Below are positions 33,643 through 42,766 of a DNA stretch of 64,000 bases, piece after piece. The translations under genes and the position numbers were made by a program. The notes below the pieces were generated by a model, which worked only from the letters and a program-made list of their open reading frames with translations, did not search any database and had not been told where the DNA came from. The stretch's first letter is position 1, and each line of letters begins with the position of its first letter. Source of the stretch: Nitrososphaerota archaeon (GTDB taxonomy: Archaea; Thermoproteota; Nitrososphaeria; Nitrososphaerales; Gagatemarchaeaceae); assembly GCA_027887045.1 (NCBI GenBank), contig JAPCJH010000002.1:446723-510722 (forward strand), in the 5' to 3' direction.

Positions 33643-34152
33643 CTACGCCCAGATGGGCCTGTAGGCTAACAGTGTCTCGGTTGATCTCACGCCTTGCAGT
33701 TCGCCTATCTTCGAAATCTGTGAAAGAACATCGTCTTGGTTCTTTCCGTATACGGTCGCCAGAATGTCGAATTCGCCCGGTACGACGGATGCATTGCGGA
33801 CTTGTGAGTGCTGTTCTAGTGATTGGAGGACCTTCTGCGCATTGTCGTTGACTTGCAACAGACATAGTGCAAGAGCATCAGTTGGCTGAACGTTCTTGCC
33901 GTTTGCAAAGCCTTCGAAAGGCGTGTAGGTTCTTGTTGAGGTGACCCCGCTCAGGGATCGGACTTTGTTGACCCATTCATAGACCTGCTTTTGGTCTGCG
34001 GCCTTGAACTCGATCGCTAGATCGAATCTGCCGGTTATGGGTGAGAAGTAGGTGATTCCTGGGAAGTGCCTTAGTTGCTCAGTTACTGAGTTGAGCATCT
34101 TAGGCTGAACAGATGCGATGATGGTGGTTGGATTCATGTTTGTGGATATCAT
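33643..34152 (-). CDS. tandem Lrp/AsnC ligand-binding (RAM) domain protein
   Basis: The 169-residue protein has two ferredoxin-like halves resembling the ligand-sensing RAM domain of Lrp/AsnC regulators: PTTIIASVQPKMLNSVTEQL with FPGITYFSPITGRFDLAIEF, and then ALALCLLQVNDNAQKVLQSL with SVVPGEFDILATVYG and SKIGELQGVRST. No helix-turn-helix is present, so DNA binding would need a partner. ATG 34152 lies 29 bases from a symmetric TATA box shared with the divergent gene at 34221. It may sense amino acids and modulate another regulator. Confidence 0.8.
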   Translation of the reverse strand: MISTNMNPTTIIASVQPKMLNSVTEQLRHFPGITYFSPITGRFDLAIEFKAADQKQVYEWVNKVRSLSGVTSTRTYTPFEGFANGKNVQPTDALALCLLQVNDNAQKVLQSLEQHSQVRNASVVPGEFDILATVYGKNQDDVLSQISKIGELQGVRSTETLLAYRPIWA

Positions 34153-34164
34153 TGTATTTCAAAA

Positions 34165-34221
34165 TGTCATACTTATGACACTATATAGGTCTATCTATTT
34201 GTTGATGTCACACTTATTACA
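34165..34221. promoter_or_regulatory. divergent promoter with one symmetric TATA box between two palindromes
   Basis: The TATA element is the perfect palindrome CTATATAG (34181-34188), placed 29 bases from the minus-strand start codon and 33 from the plus-strand one, so it can serve both directions. TGTCATACTTATGACA (34165-34180) and the weaker TGTCACACTTATTACA (34206-34221) flank it, 41 bases apart, about four helical turns. They are probable operator sites for a dimeric regulator acting on both genes. Confidence 0.75.
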
Positions 34222-34931
34222 TGCATTCCGGAAGATTGCGGGTGGCAAACAAGAGGACACCCTCTCAAGGGAACAGAGTTTCGGTGAGCGAAGCCGTATC
34301 GAAGATCATCTTGGGGAACTACGTGGTGCATGAGTCATTGAAGCTCAGGATAGTCAATTATCACGGATTAGCGGGCAAGATTTCGTCTGAGGTGGAGGGA
34401 CTGACCGGGAAGAAAGCAAAGATGGATACGATAGTGGTGGCGATCAAGCGATTCTCTGATGGCTTGGGTGAGGGCAAGATCGAGGAGATGTCCGCCAGCC
34501 TGAAGGACTCCAAACTTGATCTCGAGGGTGGCGTGGTCGACGTGACGATCGCGGGGAAGGATACAAAGGCTCAACAGATTCTGGAAGATGTCCTGAGGTT
34601 GCAACCCAAGTTCAGCGGCACCCCAAACGTCATCCAACTGCCTAGTTCGGTCAAGATAATAGCCGAGGAGAAGGACGCGAAACTTCTCGAGGAGGCTCTC
34701 TGGGGACGCTACGAAACATCGCTCAAGCGAAACGTCGCCAAGATCACCATCCGCCTGTCGCCTTCCAGGGAGAAGGTGCCTGGAATCGCGGCGTTCATCA
34801 CGGAACTGCTTTACAGGAATGGCGTGAGCATCCTCGACGCGTTTTTGAGCGACGAAGATGTAATGTTAATCGTTCAAGAGAAGTTCAGCCCCAAGGCCTA
34901 CCAAGTCCTGAGCGAAGAGATTTCAGGTTAG
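34221..34931 (+). CDS. ACT-like regulatory domain protein
   Basis: The 236-residue protein has an N-terminal helical region (VSEAVSKIILGNYVVHESL) and LRIVNYHGLAGKISSEVEGLTGK. C-terminal ferredoxin-like strands (AKITIRLSPSREKVPGIAAFITELLYRNG and VSILDAFLSDEDVMLIV) are typical of ACT-type domains in archaeal regulators. ATG 34221 follows the symmetric TATA box; GTG 34281 with aagggaac upstream is an alternative. Divergent from the Lrp-like gene with shared operators. Ligand and role unknown. Confidence 0.7.
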   Translation: MHSGRLRVANKRTPSQGNRVSVSEAVSKIILGNYVVHESLKLRIVNYHGLAGKISSEVEGLTGKKAKMDTIVVAIKRFSDGLGEGKIEEMSASLKDSKLDLEGGVVDVTIAGKDTKAQQILEDVLRLQPKFSGTPNVIQLPSSVKIIAEEKDAKLLEEALWGRYETSLKRNVAKITIRLSPSREKVPGIAAFITELLYRNGVSILDAFLSDEDVMLIVQEKFSPKAYQVLSEEISG

Positions 34932-35068
34932 AGACATCTTTGCAGTTACAATCTCCAAACGGGAAAGTTTGAGCTACCCTGCCCGGATTGTTACCGTCAA
35001 CACCAAACCCGATTCCGACAATGATCTCGTTCAGCCCTGACCCGAATTCTTTCTTCTCGACTTTTGTG

Positions 35069-35563
35069 TCAGGTCGGTTTGAGAGCCTTCCTACTTAGGG
35101 TTGTGCCACAGACTATGCATTGCGTCAGCTTCGGGTTCGTATACTCTTTCCCGCAACCCTTGCAGTACAGTTTCCACATTATCTTCTTCCATTCCCCTCT
35201 GATGTTTGTTTCTGAAAGTGGAATCTTCAGAACCTGAGCGACGTTCCTTATCGCAAAATCGTCGGAGACGAGGTTGACCGTCCCTCCGTTCTTGTTAAGG
35301 TCGAAGGCCAACGCAATCAGAGAGATGTCAGTGGCGGATAGCGCGCTGATGTCCCCTGTTTTTTGTGCCATGGAGCTGACCTGGTCGACCGCTTCCTTGG
35401 ATGGTTCGGTGACCTGGACCCTGCTGTGAATCAGGGCAGAGCCGACGCTCTGATGCTTTACCTCTTCGAGTACGTTGTAAGTCGTGTAATACTTTCCGTT
35501 GCCCTGATACGGGATTCCGGAATAAAATGCCGTCGAGTCGAGGACGAATATTGTTTCGGCCAA
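35069..35563 (-). CDS. nob1: rRNA maturation endonuclease Nob1
   Basis: The 164-residue PIN-domain nuclease has the first acidic motif FVLDSTAFYSG, SALSATDISLIALAFDLN and LVSDDFAIRNVA, then a C-terminal zinc ribbon LYCKGCGKEY and CIVCGTTLSRK. This is the archaeal/eukaryotic Nob1 layout, which cleaves the 3' end of 16S/18S precursor in the small subunit. In the first motif the usual DTS/DSS order is DST. It sits divergent from the eIF5A gene, another translation factor. Confidence 0.9.
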   Translation of the reverse strand: MAETIFVLDSTAFYSGIPYQGNGKYYTTYNVLEEVKHQSVGSALIHSRVQVTEPSKEAVDQVSSMAQKTGDISALSATDISLIALAFDLNKNGGTVNLVSDDFAIRNVAQVLKIPLSETNIRGEWKKIMWKLYCKGCGKEYTNPKLTQCIVCGTTLSRKALKPT

Positions 35564-35741
35564 TAGGCTACGCCGTTTTCATCTCTAGGAGGGTTCGCGC
35601 TGCAGCAGTACCGTTGCCACGCCTGCGCGTCTCCCCGACCAGCCGTGAATCAATCTGTCCATCCAGATTCCGTACAAGGAGAGCCCTCCCAGGCTCAACC
35701 TTATTTAGTTTCCATTGAATTGCGACGCGCGATTAGTTCAC

Positions 35742-36143
35742 GTGAGCAGGCCCGTCGATCTGGGGAGCATAAAGGAGGGCAGCTACATCATCATCGATGG
35801 CGAAGCGTGCAGGGTCGTCAACCGCGAGCACTTCAAACCGGGGAAGCACGGAGCCGCAAAGGTCAGGCTAATTGCCATTTCGATTTTTACTGGCTCGAAG
35901 AAAAGTATCGTATCCGGGGTCGATTCGAGGGTGGAAGTACCAATGATCGACAAGAGGTCGGGTCAGATCGTATCTACCACGCAGAACACCGTTCAGGTCA
36001 TGGATCTAGAGACTTTCGAGACTTTCGAGACACCGAGGCCAGATGAAGCCGAACTAGGAGGGACCCTCTCACCAGGAAACGAGGTGGAATATTGGACGTT
36101 CCTGGGAAGGAGCAAGATCATGAGGATAAAGGGCGGGACATGA
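35742..36143 (+). CDS. eif5A: translation initiation factor 5A (aIF5A)
   Basis: The protein has the two-domain eIF5A fold: an N-terminal SH3-like domain with DLGSIKEGSYIIIDGEACRV and the hypusine loop HFKPGKHGAAKVRL (modified Lys at residue 35), and an OB-fold C-terminal domain beginning at about residue 70. It assists elongation and peptide-bond formation at the ribosome. The frame opens at 35715, but homologues begin with SRPVDLGS-like sequence and a TATA-like cttatttag (about 35700-35708) precedes the GTG at 35742. The domain before KPGKHG reads EHF instead of the more usual TSK or THK. Confidence 0.93.
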   Translation: MSRPVDLGSIKEGSYIIIDGEACRVVNREHFKPGKHGAAKVRLIAISIFTGSKKSIVSGVDSRVEVPMIDKRSGQIVSTTQNTVQVMDLETFETFETPRPDEAELGGTLSPGNEVEYWTFLGRSKIMRIKGGT

Positions 36144-36312
36144 ATCCCTTCCCAAGCGCTCTATCTGTTCGTTAGACTCTTCATCGCGGATACTCAGACG
36201 GCTCTTCCGATTTCCTTCATCTAGAGCAGGGCCTGGATTCCAAAACAAAGATATAGTCTTTTGCGTCAGTCGGAGTCGGTTACGACTTCGAACCAGATCG
36301 AGGAAACATGTT

Positions 36313-37560
36313 GTGAACACAAAGGAAAGAGGAGCGGCCGCGGTTCCGGTGATTCTGATAATAGCCGTGATACTTGTGGGCGCGGTGGCGCTTTACGCCA
36401 ATTATCAACTGACCCAGAGCAATTCTACAAGCAACTCCCGAGAAACTAGTCTGCAAAGGCTCGTGAACGAGCTTCAGGCGGAGAATGCTCAGCTCAGAAA
36501 CCAACCGGGATCGGGGCCAGGCTCTTTGGGGAACACCAGCGGCACGCTCTTAGGATTGGACCCGATCGCTATTTACAAAGCGGATAATTCGAGCGTGGTA
36601 ACAATAGACGGGTTTCAGGTCACCACGGTCAACACTCTTTTCGGCAGCCAGCAGAGAGTTCAGGAGATAATCGGTTCGGGGTTTGTGGTTAATTATCTGA
36701 ACTCCTTCTACATCGTGACCAATTTCCACGTCGTCAACGGTGTGACGAACATTACAGCCACGTTCTGGAACGGCGATGCGTATCCAGCAAAGGTTGTCGG
36801 GTCGGACCCCTACAGTGACCTTGGTATCGTCTCGGTCGAGGCCCCGTCAAGCGAGCTGACCCCGCTGAAGCTGTCGCTGTCTTCTCGATTGACCGTCGGA
36901 CAGCCGGTTGCTGCGATCGGGAACCCATTCGGCCTTTCGGGGTCGATGACCTATGGGATTGTAAGCCAGCTGGGGAGGACCCTCCAGGAGACTACCGCAG
37001 GGAGCTTCCTCATCGCGGATGTCGTACAGTTCAGCGCCCCCATCAACCCTGGGAATTCCGGTGGTCCCCTCCTTGACAGCGCGGGAAACGTCGTCGGCAT
37101 CACCACCGCCGTCGTCGCTCAGTCGCAGGGTGTAGGATTCGCGATACCCTCGGACACGATTATCCGGGAGCTCGCTTCCCTGATCAGCACGGGGAGCTAC
37201 GGGTTGCACCCGTACCTCGGCATAGGGACCGTCGACATGAATTACCAGTTGTCCAAGATTCAAGGGACCAGTGTGACCTATGGCGTTCTCGTCGAAACGG
37301 TAGCTTCCGGTGGCCCCGCCGCAAAAGCCGGGATATTGAGCGGGGTCAGGAACGCGACAATCGCGGGGACTCAGTACTCGATTGGGGGAGACATAATAGT
37401 CTCAATCAACGGTACGAAGATCATCAACACGGACGCGCTCTCTTCGTATCTTGAAGAGCGTGCGGCAGCGGGGCAGACAGCCCATGTTGGAATCATCAGG
37501 AACGGCCAGAACCGCGCGATTGACGTCGTCCTCGGCACGAGACCGCCATTGAACGTCTAG
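36313..37560 (+). CDS. HtrA/DegP-type serine protease with PDZ domain
   Basis: The 415-residue protein begins with a TM anchor (VPVILIIAVILVGAVALYA) and a coiled-coil stalk. It then has a trypsin-fold protease with His139 in TNFHVV, Asp169 in SDLGIV and Ser249 in GNSGGP. A PDZ domain (about 305-405) ends with NTDALSSYLEERAAAGQ. It is an extracytoplasmic quality-control protease of the HtrA type. GTG start after gaggaaac. It shares no operon with neighbours and its stop lies next to the convergent Dph6-like gene. Confidence 0.93.
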   Translation: MNTKERGAAAVPVILIIAVILVGAVALYANYQLTQSNSTSNSRETSLQRLVNELQAENAQLRNQPGSGPGSLGNTSGTLLGLDPIAIYKADNSSVVTIDGFQVTTVNTLFGSQQRVQEIIGSGFVVNYLNSFYIVTNFHVVNGVTNITATFWNGDAYPAKVVGSDPYSDLGIVSVEAPSSELTPLKLSLSSRLTVGQPVAAIGNPFGLSGSMTYGIVSQLGRTLQETTAGSFLIADVVQFSAPINPGNSGGPLLDSAGNVVGITTAVVAQSQGVGFAIPSDTIIRELASLISTGSYGLHPYLGIGTVDMNYQLSKIQGTSVTYGVLVETVASGGPAAKAGILSGVRNATIAGTQYSIGGDIIVSINGTKIINTDALSSYLEERAAAGQTAHVGIIRNGQNRAIDVVLGTRPPLNV

Positions 37561-37561
37561 C

Positions 37562-38269
37562 CTACTTTGGAAGAAGGCGGACCTTCGTTATCCGGAGGTA
37601 TCCATGGTCGCCCTTCCAGACCTTCTCCGATTCCTGAATCTCCAGCTTCGATCCGAAAATAGGACAGTCCGTAACGAGCGTTTCCCCCTCACCGCCTTCC
37701 AGTCCGACGTTGACCCCGTATTTTGAATGGAGATTCACGAGTTCCTGGATTGCATCATCGTCAAGGATCCGACCGAGCCATTTCTCATCCAGACCCAGGG
37801 CGGCCACAGCGGTGAAGATGACCTCGAACTTCTGAGCGAGCAGGTTCTGCAGATGCTTCTCTGGGTCGAGATGCCAAAGGGGGGAGACGGCCTCCAGCCC
37901 GAGCTCTCCTGAGATCCTTTCGACCCTCGTCTTCTGGTAGACGCTGGCGAGCGCGCCCGTGTAGATGCCCTGGATTCCGAAGTCATCCTTCGCCGTTCTT
38001 AAGGCTCGGCTGAGGTCTTCAAGCTCCACCTCCTTTACCCCTTCTGTCTCGACGATCAAGTGCGGAACACCGATTGATTGGGCCTGCAACCCGGTCCATT
38101 TTACATTGGGATGATGGAACATGTAACTGTCTTCCCTACGAGGGGACATTGTCACGAGGCATTCCAGTGAGTCCCGCTGCCGGGCGATCATGGACGCGTA
38201 TGTACTGTCTTTGCCGCCACTGAAAAGAACCCCGGCCTTCAAGGTCTTCGTGGCGGTAGATTGAACCAC
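37562..38269 (-). CDS. Dph6-type ATP-binding protein (diphthine-ammonia ligase family)
   Basis: The 235-residue protein has the PP-loop LFSGGKDSTYAS, SYMFHHPNVKW and GIYTGALASVYQKTRVERI, and the C-terminal LEGGEGETLVTDCP. These are the features of the Dph6/MJ0570 family. The eukaryotic member catalyses the last step of diphthamide synthesis on elongation factor 2; archaeal members are annotated likewise. It ends next to the HtrA gene and is divergent from the threonine dehydratase gene. Confidence 0.88.
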   Translation of the reverse strand: MVQSTATKTLKAGVLFSGGKDSTYASMIARQRDSLECLVTMSPRREDSYMFHHPNVKWTGLQAQSIGVPHLIVETEGVKEVELEDLSRALRTAKDDFGIQGIYTGALASVYQKTRVERISGELGLEAVSPLWHLDPEKHLQNLLAQKFEVIFTAVAALGLDEKWLGRILDDDAIQELVNLHSKYGVNVGLEGGEGETLVTDCPIFGSKLEIQESEKVWKGDHGYLRITKVRLLPK

Positions 38270-38334
38270 GCTATTAGAGATTCGCGATCGCTGAAGGAGA
38301 GCTAATAACGCGAGGAAGCAGGGGAGGTTCGGAG

Positions 38335-39300
38335 TTGTCCCGCGACTCGCTTCCCGGGCTGAAAGACATCGTCGAAGCCGCCAGGAGAATCGAGGGAGTC
38401 GCGGTCAGGACCCCTCTTGTCGAGTCTCCCGCTTTATCCAGAATACTTGGTCCCAAGATCTATCTGAAACTTGAGTGTTTCCAGCCGATACGAGTGTTCA
38501 AAATCAGAGGGGCGTACAACAAGATTTCGCGCATCAAGTCGAAGAAAGTCATAGCGGCGTCTTCGGGAAATCACGGCATTGCGGTATCTTACTGCTCAAG
38601 ACTGCTTGGCAAGGGGTGCACGATTGTGGTTCCTGAAAGCGTCGTCCAAGAAAAGCTGAGTGCGATTCAGGAGTTCGGAGCAGAGGTCGTGAAATTCGGA
38701 AGATCCAGCGTCGAGAGGGAGATGAAGGCGCGCGAAATGGCAAGGAAAGAGGACGCGTCATTCGTACATCCGTTCGAGGACCCGGAGGTGATTGCCGGGC
38801 AGGGTACGTGCGGCCTTGAAATTCTCGAACAATTGAAAGAGTTTGATTCGGTGATCGTCCCCGTGGGCGGCGGAGGCCTCATCTCGGGGGTGGCGATCGC
38901 GGTCAAAGCCGAGAAGCCGTCCGCGAAGGTCTTCGGTGTCGAACCGTCGGGTGCCGCGAAGCTGCACGCCGCCCTGGAGGCTCGCAGGATTGTGACGGTA
39001 GAAGACCCCAAGTCCATAGCGGACGGCCTGATTCCATCTTCACTCGGACAGCTCACCTTCGAAGCCTGCAGCAGGTATGTGGAGGGGAGCTTCGTGGTCT
39101 CCGAAGAGCAGCTAATTACGTCGGTGGGATTGATGCTGAGGGAGGCGCACGTTCTCTCCGAACCGTCCGGCGCCGCACCCGTCGCTGCGCTGGTAGCCAA
39201 AAAGGAAATAGGAAGATTGGGCGAGTGCGTGGTCCTGGTGGTCTCGGGAGGAAACGTTTCTTTGAAGTTGTTGAACCGGATTCTCTCTTCGGATAGATGA
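38335..39300 (+). CDS. threonine ammonia-lyase / serine racemase-like PLP enzyme
   Basis: The 321-residue fold-type II PLP enzyme has the PLP lysine in VFKIRGAYNK (residue 56), SSGNHGIAVSY, and the phosphate-binding VPVGGGGLISG near residue 180. Length fits catabolic threonine dehydratase without the regulatory ACT extension, or serine racemase. The stretch before the lysine reads PIRVFK where most relatives have PTGSFK, a change at the substrate side. TTG start. It deaminates Thr to 2-oxobutanoate by family knowledge. Confidence 0.85.
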   Translation: MSRDSLPGLKDIVEAARRIEGVAVRTPLVESPALSRILGPKIYLKLECFQPIRVFKIRGAYNKISRIKSKKVIAASSGNHGIAVSYCSRLLGKGCTIVVPESVVQEKLSAIQEFGAEVVKFGRSSVEREMKAREMARKEDASFVHPFEDPEVIAGQGTCGLEILEQLKEFDSVIVPVGGGGLISGVAIAVKAEKPSAKVFGVEPSGAAKLHAALEARRIVTVEDPKSIADGLIPSSLGQLTFEACSRYVEGSFVVSEEQLITSVGLMLREAHVLSEPSGAAPVAALVAKKEIGRLGECVVLVVSGGNVSLKLLNRILSSDR

Positions 39301-39306
39301 AGGCGC

Positions 39307-40425
39307 TTACTGTCCTACGCCGAGAGTGTTCCCTATTCCCGCGAGGAGGACTTTGTCCCCTTCTTTCGTCTTCTGCTCGATAATCCTCTGAACAATTTCA
39401 TAGACCTTCTCAGCCGCATCCGCGATTTCCTTCCTCATTGCAGTTATCGCCTCGACTTCGCTCAGTTTGATGAGCACCGCGTAGACCGGGATATTGTGCT
39501 TCGAGGTGACCTCTTCGATTTCGAACTTCTCGACCCCGAGCCCGCCGATCGCCGCACCGACGCCTTCCGCTATTTCCCCAGTCTTTTCACCTTCGAGCTT
39601 CAGCGCTGCGTCCACCATTATCACTGCATTGAGCGGGACCTTCATTTCTTCGACGATCTTCTCCATCGCGACCCCCGGCTGACCGACGTATCCGGCCGGG
39701 CCCTCAGCTTTCATCACGTAGAGAGTCCTACCCTTGAATTCGGTCACCCCCATTACCGTGTCTTTCGCGATCGGCTCCTTCGGCACGTTCGTCAGAAACC
39801 TCGAAGCCACCAGCGGGCCCGCGCCGTCGCCTATCGGTTGTCCCAGTTCAATCGAATAGATGGCCTTCCCCAATGCGTCGGCTATCTCGATTAGCTGGGG
39901 CATTATCATCTGAAGTTGTATCAATGTGATGTAGGAGTTCGTCTTCTTTCCGGTCAGGTAGAAGTGCCTCACCACTTTGTGGATCTGGTTGAGGGCGCTG
40001 CTCACTTCGAGCAGGTTCTGTGCGACCGAGACGGCAACCAAGTCAGAGTTCGGCAGCAGATTCTTGACCTCTCCCCTCAATCTCTCGTCGCTCGTGTTCG
40101 CGACGTGCCCGATCTTCTGCACTAGACCTTTGGGGTCGATGTCGACGGGCATTATGGTAACATAATCAAGGAATTCGTCGATTCGTTCCGAGACTCCCTT
40201 GCCAGCGCTGACTATCTTGGAGAAATAGCTGATTGTTTCCTCTCTCGCTTTTTGGCGGATCAGATTCAGACGGTTTACCCCCTTCCCCACGCTGTTCGCC
40301 GTGATGTAGTACTGAATCCTCTGACCGTAAACTATGAAAACGAAGAACAACATGTACGATGCGAGACTCAACAAAGTGCTGAAGTCAATCCCCGAAAAGG
40401 GGCTGGTTGCGAGAGGGGAAGTCAA
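39307..40425 (-). CDS. DUF1512 archaeal membrane-anchored protein
   Basis: The 372-residue protein has one N-terminal TM segment (LASYMLFFVFIVYGQRIQYY), then a long soluble domain containing VDIDPKGLVQKIGHV, GQPIGDGAGPLVASRF, GYVGQPGVAMEKIV and an acidic C-terminal region ending in GIGNTLGVGQ. This matches DUF1512, a family restricted to archaea with unknown role. The repeated glycine-rich loops suggest nucleotide or metal binding, which is only inference. Convergent with the dehydratase gene. Confidence 0.82.
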   Translation of the reverse strand: MTSPLATSPFSGIDFSTLLSLASYMLFFVFIVYGQRIQYYITANSVGKGVNRLNLIRQKAREETISYFSKIVSAGKGVSERIDEFLDYVTIMPVDIDPKGLVQKIGHVANTSDERLRGEVKNLLPNSDLVAVSVAQNLLEVSSALNQIHKVVRHFYLTGKKTNSYITLIQLQMIMPQLIEIADALGKAIYSIELGQPIGDGAGPLVASRFLTNVPKEPIAKDTVMGVTEFKGRTLYVMKAEGPAGYVGQPGVAMEKIVEEMKVPLNAVIMVDAALKLEGEKTGEIAEGVGAAIGGLGVEKFEIEEVTSKHNIPVYAVLIKLSEVEAITAMRKEIADAAEKVYEIVQRIIEQKTKEGDKVLLAGIGNTLGVGQ

Positions 40426-40537
40426 CTCGTGTCTCTGTCAGGGCATGCAACTGGCTGGGTTATAAATGCGGTAGTCTTTCACTACTAAGTAGGTCTCGAA
40501 GACCCCACCAAGTCAAGTGCTGATTGCTCTTTCGTCG

Positions 40538-42031
40538 TCATCGCCTGACCCTTTCGAAACTGTCGGTAAGTTGGAGGCTTATGTGCTTCGTCTCAAGATA
40601 TTCCATCAGTCCCTCGATCCCAGTTTCTCTCCCGATTCCGCTCTGCTTGAACCCCCCGAACGGAACCTCCGGTCCAGGGTTGAGATGTCTGTTCACCCAG
40701 ATAGTACCAGTCCTGACACCCTGGGAGACTTTCATTATGCGGATTAGATTCCTGGACCACAAGTCCCCCGCGAGTCCGAATCTGGTGGCGTTCGCCAACT
40801 CGATAGCCTGGTCTTCATCGTGAAAAGGAAGGACGCAGAGAACCGGACCGAAGATCTCCTCCTGGAAGACCTTCATGCTAACGCCGACTTCTTCGAAGAC
40901 TGTCGGTTGCACGAAGAAGCCCCTCCGTAGTTCCCCGTCAGTCATACGCTTCCCCCCCGCGGCCAACTTCGCCCCTTCCCGCTTCCCCGATTCGATGTAC
41001 CCCAGGACCCGGTCCAACTGCTTTTCTGAGATCAGCGGCCCAATCTCGGTTTTAGGGTCGAGTCCGTTCCCAATTCTGATCTTGGAGACCCTCCTGAGGA
41101 ATCTTTTCATGAAATCATTGTAGATCGTGTCCTGGATGAGGAGTCGAGAACCCGCGTTGCACGACTGGCCCGCGCTCCTGAAGATGCTCCAGACGGCCCC
41201 GTCGAGCGCGCCGGCGAGGTTCGCGTCATCGAAGATTATGTTGGCGGATTTCCCACCGCATTCCAGATTTATCTTCTTCAGGTTCGCCGAAGCCATCTGC
41301 ATTATGCGTTTCCCCGTCTCGGTGGAGCCCGTGAAAGAGACCTTGTCGACCTTCCCGTTTTTCACGAGCTCGCTTCCGACTGTTTCCCCCGGTCCGGTGA
41401 CGACATTTACTGCACCATCGGGAAGCTCTTCGATGCTAGCCAGAAGCTTCGCGAATTCCATGGTGATACCGGGGGTGTATTCGGAGGGTTTGACTACGGT
41501 TGTGCACCCCGCGGCGAGCGCCGCACCCAATTTCCATGAGAGCAACGAGATCGGGGAATTCCATGGTACTATCAGCCCGCAGACTCCGACTGGTTCGTAG
41601 ACGACGAGGCTGGTGTCCGTGGGCCCATAACGGGGTATCTTCCCAACAATGTGACGCGTCGCCGTTGCGTAATAGTCGAATACGTTTGCGGCGTTCAGCA
41701 GCTCCCCCTTTGAGTCGGCTTTCGGTTTGCCGTTCTCAAGCGTCAGCAGAATCGAAAGGGATTCCAAGTTCTTTCGGAGCAGTTCTGCAACCATCCTGAG
41801 GACGAGCGCCTTTTCGTGCGGTCGCTTCCTCGGCCACCCCCCTCGGTCGAATGCTTCTCTCGCGGCATCTATTGCGGATCTTACGTCATCTTCGGTTGAG
41901 TTCTGCGCTTCTGCCACCCTTTCGCCCGTCGCGGGATTTGAGCTCCGCAGGAGGCCGCCCTTCGACGCGACCCATTTGCCACCGATGTAGTTCTTGTATT
42001 TCCTGGTGGCCCTCCCCGCCAACGAAAACAT
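40538..42031 (-). CDS. aldehyde dehydrogenase, likely HpaE role
   Basis: The 497-residue NAD(P)-dependent aldehyde dehydrogenase has the full set: VVPWNSPI, SFTGSTETGKRIM, the catalytic Glu in NLECGGKSANI, the catalytic Cys in SAGQSCNAGSR, and EIFGPVLCV. In this cluster of aromatic catabolic genes it most likely oxidises 5-carboxymethyl-2-hydroxymuconate semialdehyde (HpaE step). Substrate is inferred from neighbours, since the family is broad. Divergent from the flavin reductase gene, with a TATA-like tataaag at 42091-42097 between them. Confidence 0.88.
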   Translation of the reverse strand: MFSLAGRATRKYKNYIGGKWVASKGGLLRSSNPATGERVAEAQNSTEDDVRSAIDAAREAFDRGGWPRKRPHEKALVLRMVAELLRKNLESLSILLTLENGKPKADSKGELLNAANVFDYYATATRHIVGKIPRYGPTDTSLVVYEPVGVCGLIVPWNSPISLLSWKLGAALAAGCTTVVKPSEYTPGITMEFAKLLASIEELPDGAVNVVTGPGETVGSELVKNGKVDKVSFTGSTETGKRIMQMASANLKKINLECGGKSANIIFDDANLAGALDGAVWSIFRSAGQSCNAGSRLLIQDTIYNDFMKRFLRRVSKIRIGNGLDPKTEIGPLISEKQLDRVLGYIESGKREGAKLAAGGKRMTDGELRRGFFVQPTVFEEVGVSMKVFQEEIFGPVLCVLPFHDEDQAIELANATRFGLAGDLWSRNLIRIMKVSQGVRTGTIWVNRHLNPGPEVPFGGFKQSGIGRETGIEGLMEYLETKHISLQLTDSFERVRR

Positions 42032-42129
42032 TTGCCCTCGACCGCTAATAAGGCGTTCGCCAGTCGACCAAAGGTCGGCAGGTCACAATGTATAAAGCGG
42101 GAAGAGAGTGACGCGCCCGTCGCAACTTC

Positions 42130-42663
42130 TTGAAACTCACGAAGGAAGACGAACTGAAAGGGCTCATGAGGGTGTTTCCGCAGGGGGTCACAGTCATCAC
42201 GACGAGCCACAGGCGGAAGTTGCACGGCGTCACAGTGAGTTCCTTTGCTTCCGTTTCACTGAAGCCTCCTCTCGTGCTCGTCTCGCTCTCCAAGGAAACC
42301 CCTAGCCACCTTGCTCTAACCGAGTCCGAACACTTCACGGTAAATCTCCTCGCGTCAAATCAGGCTCAAGTCTCCGAAAGGTTTGCGGGGAGGTCGGGGT
42401 CGCAATCAGACAAATTCGAGGGAATCGGATACGGAATCGGTTCCAACGGGTGCCCCGTCCTGAACGGGTCGTCGGGATTCATCGAGTGTTCGAAATGGGG
42501 AACTTATGACGGCGGCGATCATACTTTGATTCTTGGAGAAGTCACGAACGCGGAGGCGCGGGAAGAACTACTCCCTCTTATCTACTACAAGAGACAGTAT
42601 ACGACAGTGCTCCTCCCCTCGTTGGAGGAGTCGGCGCACGAGTCGTTGCTCGGCGAATGGTAA
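42130..42663 (+). CDS. flavin reductase, HpaC type
   Basis: The 177-residue split-barrel flavin reductase has FPQGVTVITTSHRRKLHGVTVSSFASVSL near the N-terminus, then HFTVNLLASNQAQVSERFAG, and DHTLILGEV. It would supply reduced FAD to the oxygenase HpaB. TTG start at 42130 gives the standard N-terminus before FPQGV; the TATA (tataaag, 42091-42097) implies a short leader. Divergent from the aldehyde dehydrogenase gene. Confidence 0.88.
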   Translation: MKLTKEDELKGLMRVFPQGVTVITTSHRRKLHGVTVSSFASVSLKPPLVLVSLSKETPSHLALTESEHFTVNLLASNQAQVSERFAGRSGSQSDKFEGIGYGIGSNGCPVLNGSSGFIECSKWGTYDGGDHTLILGEVTNAEAREELLPLIYYKRQYTTVLLPSLEESAHESLLGEW

Positions 42664-42766
42664 GACGGTCCCGGGTCGCGAGCTGTCATGAGGAAGTTTT
42701 TTGGAGCGTCCCAGGTAAACCGGTAAGCATAGCTCAATTTCAGAATCTGGTCCACTTCCAGTGTTC

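Noticed and set aside
38667-39200. Minus-strand frame of 177 codons opposite threonine dehydratase
   Set aside because: Ser/Pro-rich shadow of a well conserved enzyme gene.
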